Part shown: piece by piece, positions 63,901 to 64,000 of the stretch
Layout of the letters: each line of letters starts with the position of its first letter
How positions within the stretch are numbered: position 1 is the first letter of the stretch
Source of the DNA: Acanthosoma haemorrhoidale
Lineage: Eukaryota; Arthropoda; Insecta; Hemiptera; Acanthosomatidae
Assembly (NCBI GenBank): GCA_930367205.1
Contig: OV884011.1
Coordinates: forward strand, 88,955,474 to 89,019,473
DNA: 64,000 bases
Direction of reading: 5' to 3'
The notes under the pieces: generated by a model
Databases searched by the model: none
What the model saw: the letters and a program-made list of their open reading frames with translations, nothing else
What the model was told of the DNA's origin: nothing
Made by a program: the position numbers and the translations under genes

Positions 63901-64000
63901 ATAGTACCTCGGCCCTACACACCGTGTACCATTTCTTTTTGTTTCAGGTCACCGAGAAGAGTGTAACATTGGGGTGCTATGTTGTGGCCACATCTTAATT
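57946..64000 (+). repeat. Satellite array, 492/493-bp monomers with 4-mer higher-order repeat
   Basis: The marker GTCGCTACAAACTGG recurs at 58439, 58931, 59423, 59915, 60408, 60900, 61392, 61884, 62377, 62870, 63362 and 63855; the first monomer (marker partly changed) starts at 57946. Type alpha monomers (493 bp, CCTGACT[GT]CCACAGCC, AAAAATGGCTGG) start at 57946, 59915, 61884, 62377 and 63362; the others are type beta (492 bp, CCTTACTGCAGCGGCC). The order is alpha-beta1-beta2-beta3 twice (period 1969 bp), then alpha-alpha-beta-alpha-beta. Each monomer contains TTCTTTTTGTTTCAG. The repeated 66- and 74-codon frames are by-products of repetition. The array runs off the window. Confidence 0.95.

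Overview
The window looks like a repeat-rich, A+T-rich insect chromosome. Spliced host genes with short GT-AG introns, a CYP6-type cytochrome P450, and Ty3/Gypsy, Jockey-like, R1-like, mariner and Harbinger remnants all point to an arthropod. The P450 and element types would fit a hemipteran, but I cannot name a species. No bacterial operon, rRNA gene, intact tRNA gene or CRISPR array was seen.

Host genes. The one gene I can model completely is a CYP3-clan (CYP6-like) P450 on the + strand, 28579-45790. It has eight exons, all GT-AG, summing to 1476 nt (491 codons plus stop). It carries WxxxR, I-helix, ExxR, PERF and heme-cysteine motifs and an AATAAA 42 nt past the stop. Its fourth intron is 11.2 kb and full of nested transposons, yet the coding frame is intact. 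A second, unidentified host gene lies on the - strand at about 12.8-16.6 kb; at least five of its exons join in consistent phase. Other candidate exons are at 447-562 (+), 5084-5167 (-, ATG exon under a CpG-rich stretch) and 48190-48381 (-, exactly 64 codons).

Mobile elements. Two Ty3/Gypsy families dominate. Family A is G/A-rich on its sense strand, has a tRNA-Phe-type primer-binding site, and occurs at 18457-22734 (+), 33578-36080 (-), 36085-39530 (+), 53979-55165 plus 57550-57845 (+), with a related gag at 40085-40625 (-). Family B is A/T-rich and occurs at 7953-8345, 17425-18456 and 50366-53973. A further Gypsy-type 5' end on the - strand (9070-10691) has a perfect tRNA-Lys-type primer site. 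Every copy is broken. Twice, B pol is followed directly by the A 5' end. Non-LTR elements: a Jockey-like LINE (22735-24790 -, 42395-43277 +), an R1-like LINE (32205-33311; 55171-57549), a LINE flanked by a 13-bp duplication (49308-49891 -), and an 87-bp LINE tail also flanked by a 13-bp duplication (9891-9977 -). DNA transposons: a mariner pseudogene (43955-44545) and a Harbinger remnant (47769-47919 -).

Satellite. From 57946 to the window end runs a tandem array of 492/493-bp monomers (12 complete plus a partial). It is organised first as a four-monomer higher-order repeat of 1969 bp and then irregularly. It begins beside a Gypsy/LINE wreck and continues past the window.

The remainder is mostly A/T-rich intron or intergenic DNA with short direct repeats. 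There is no coordinated pathway here: the biology is a detoxification-type P450 gene and at least one other gene embedded in transposon clusters next to a satellite block.
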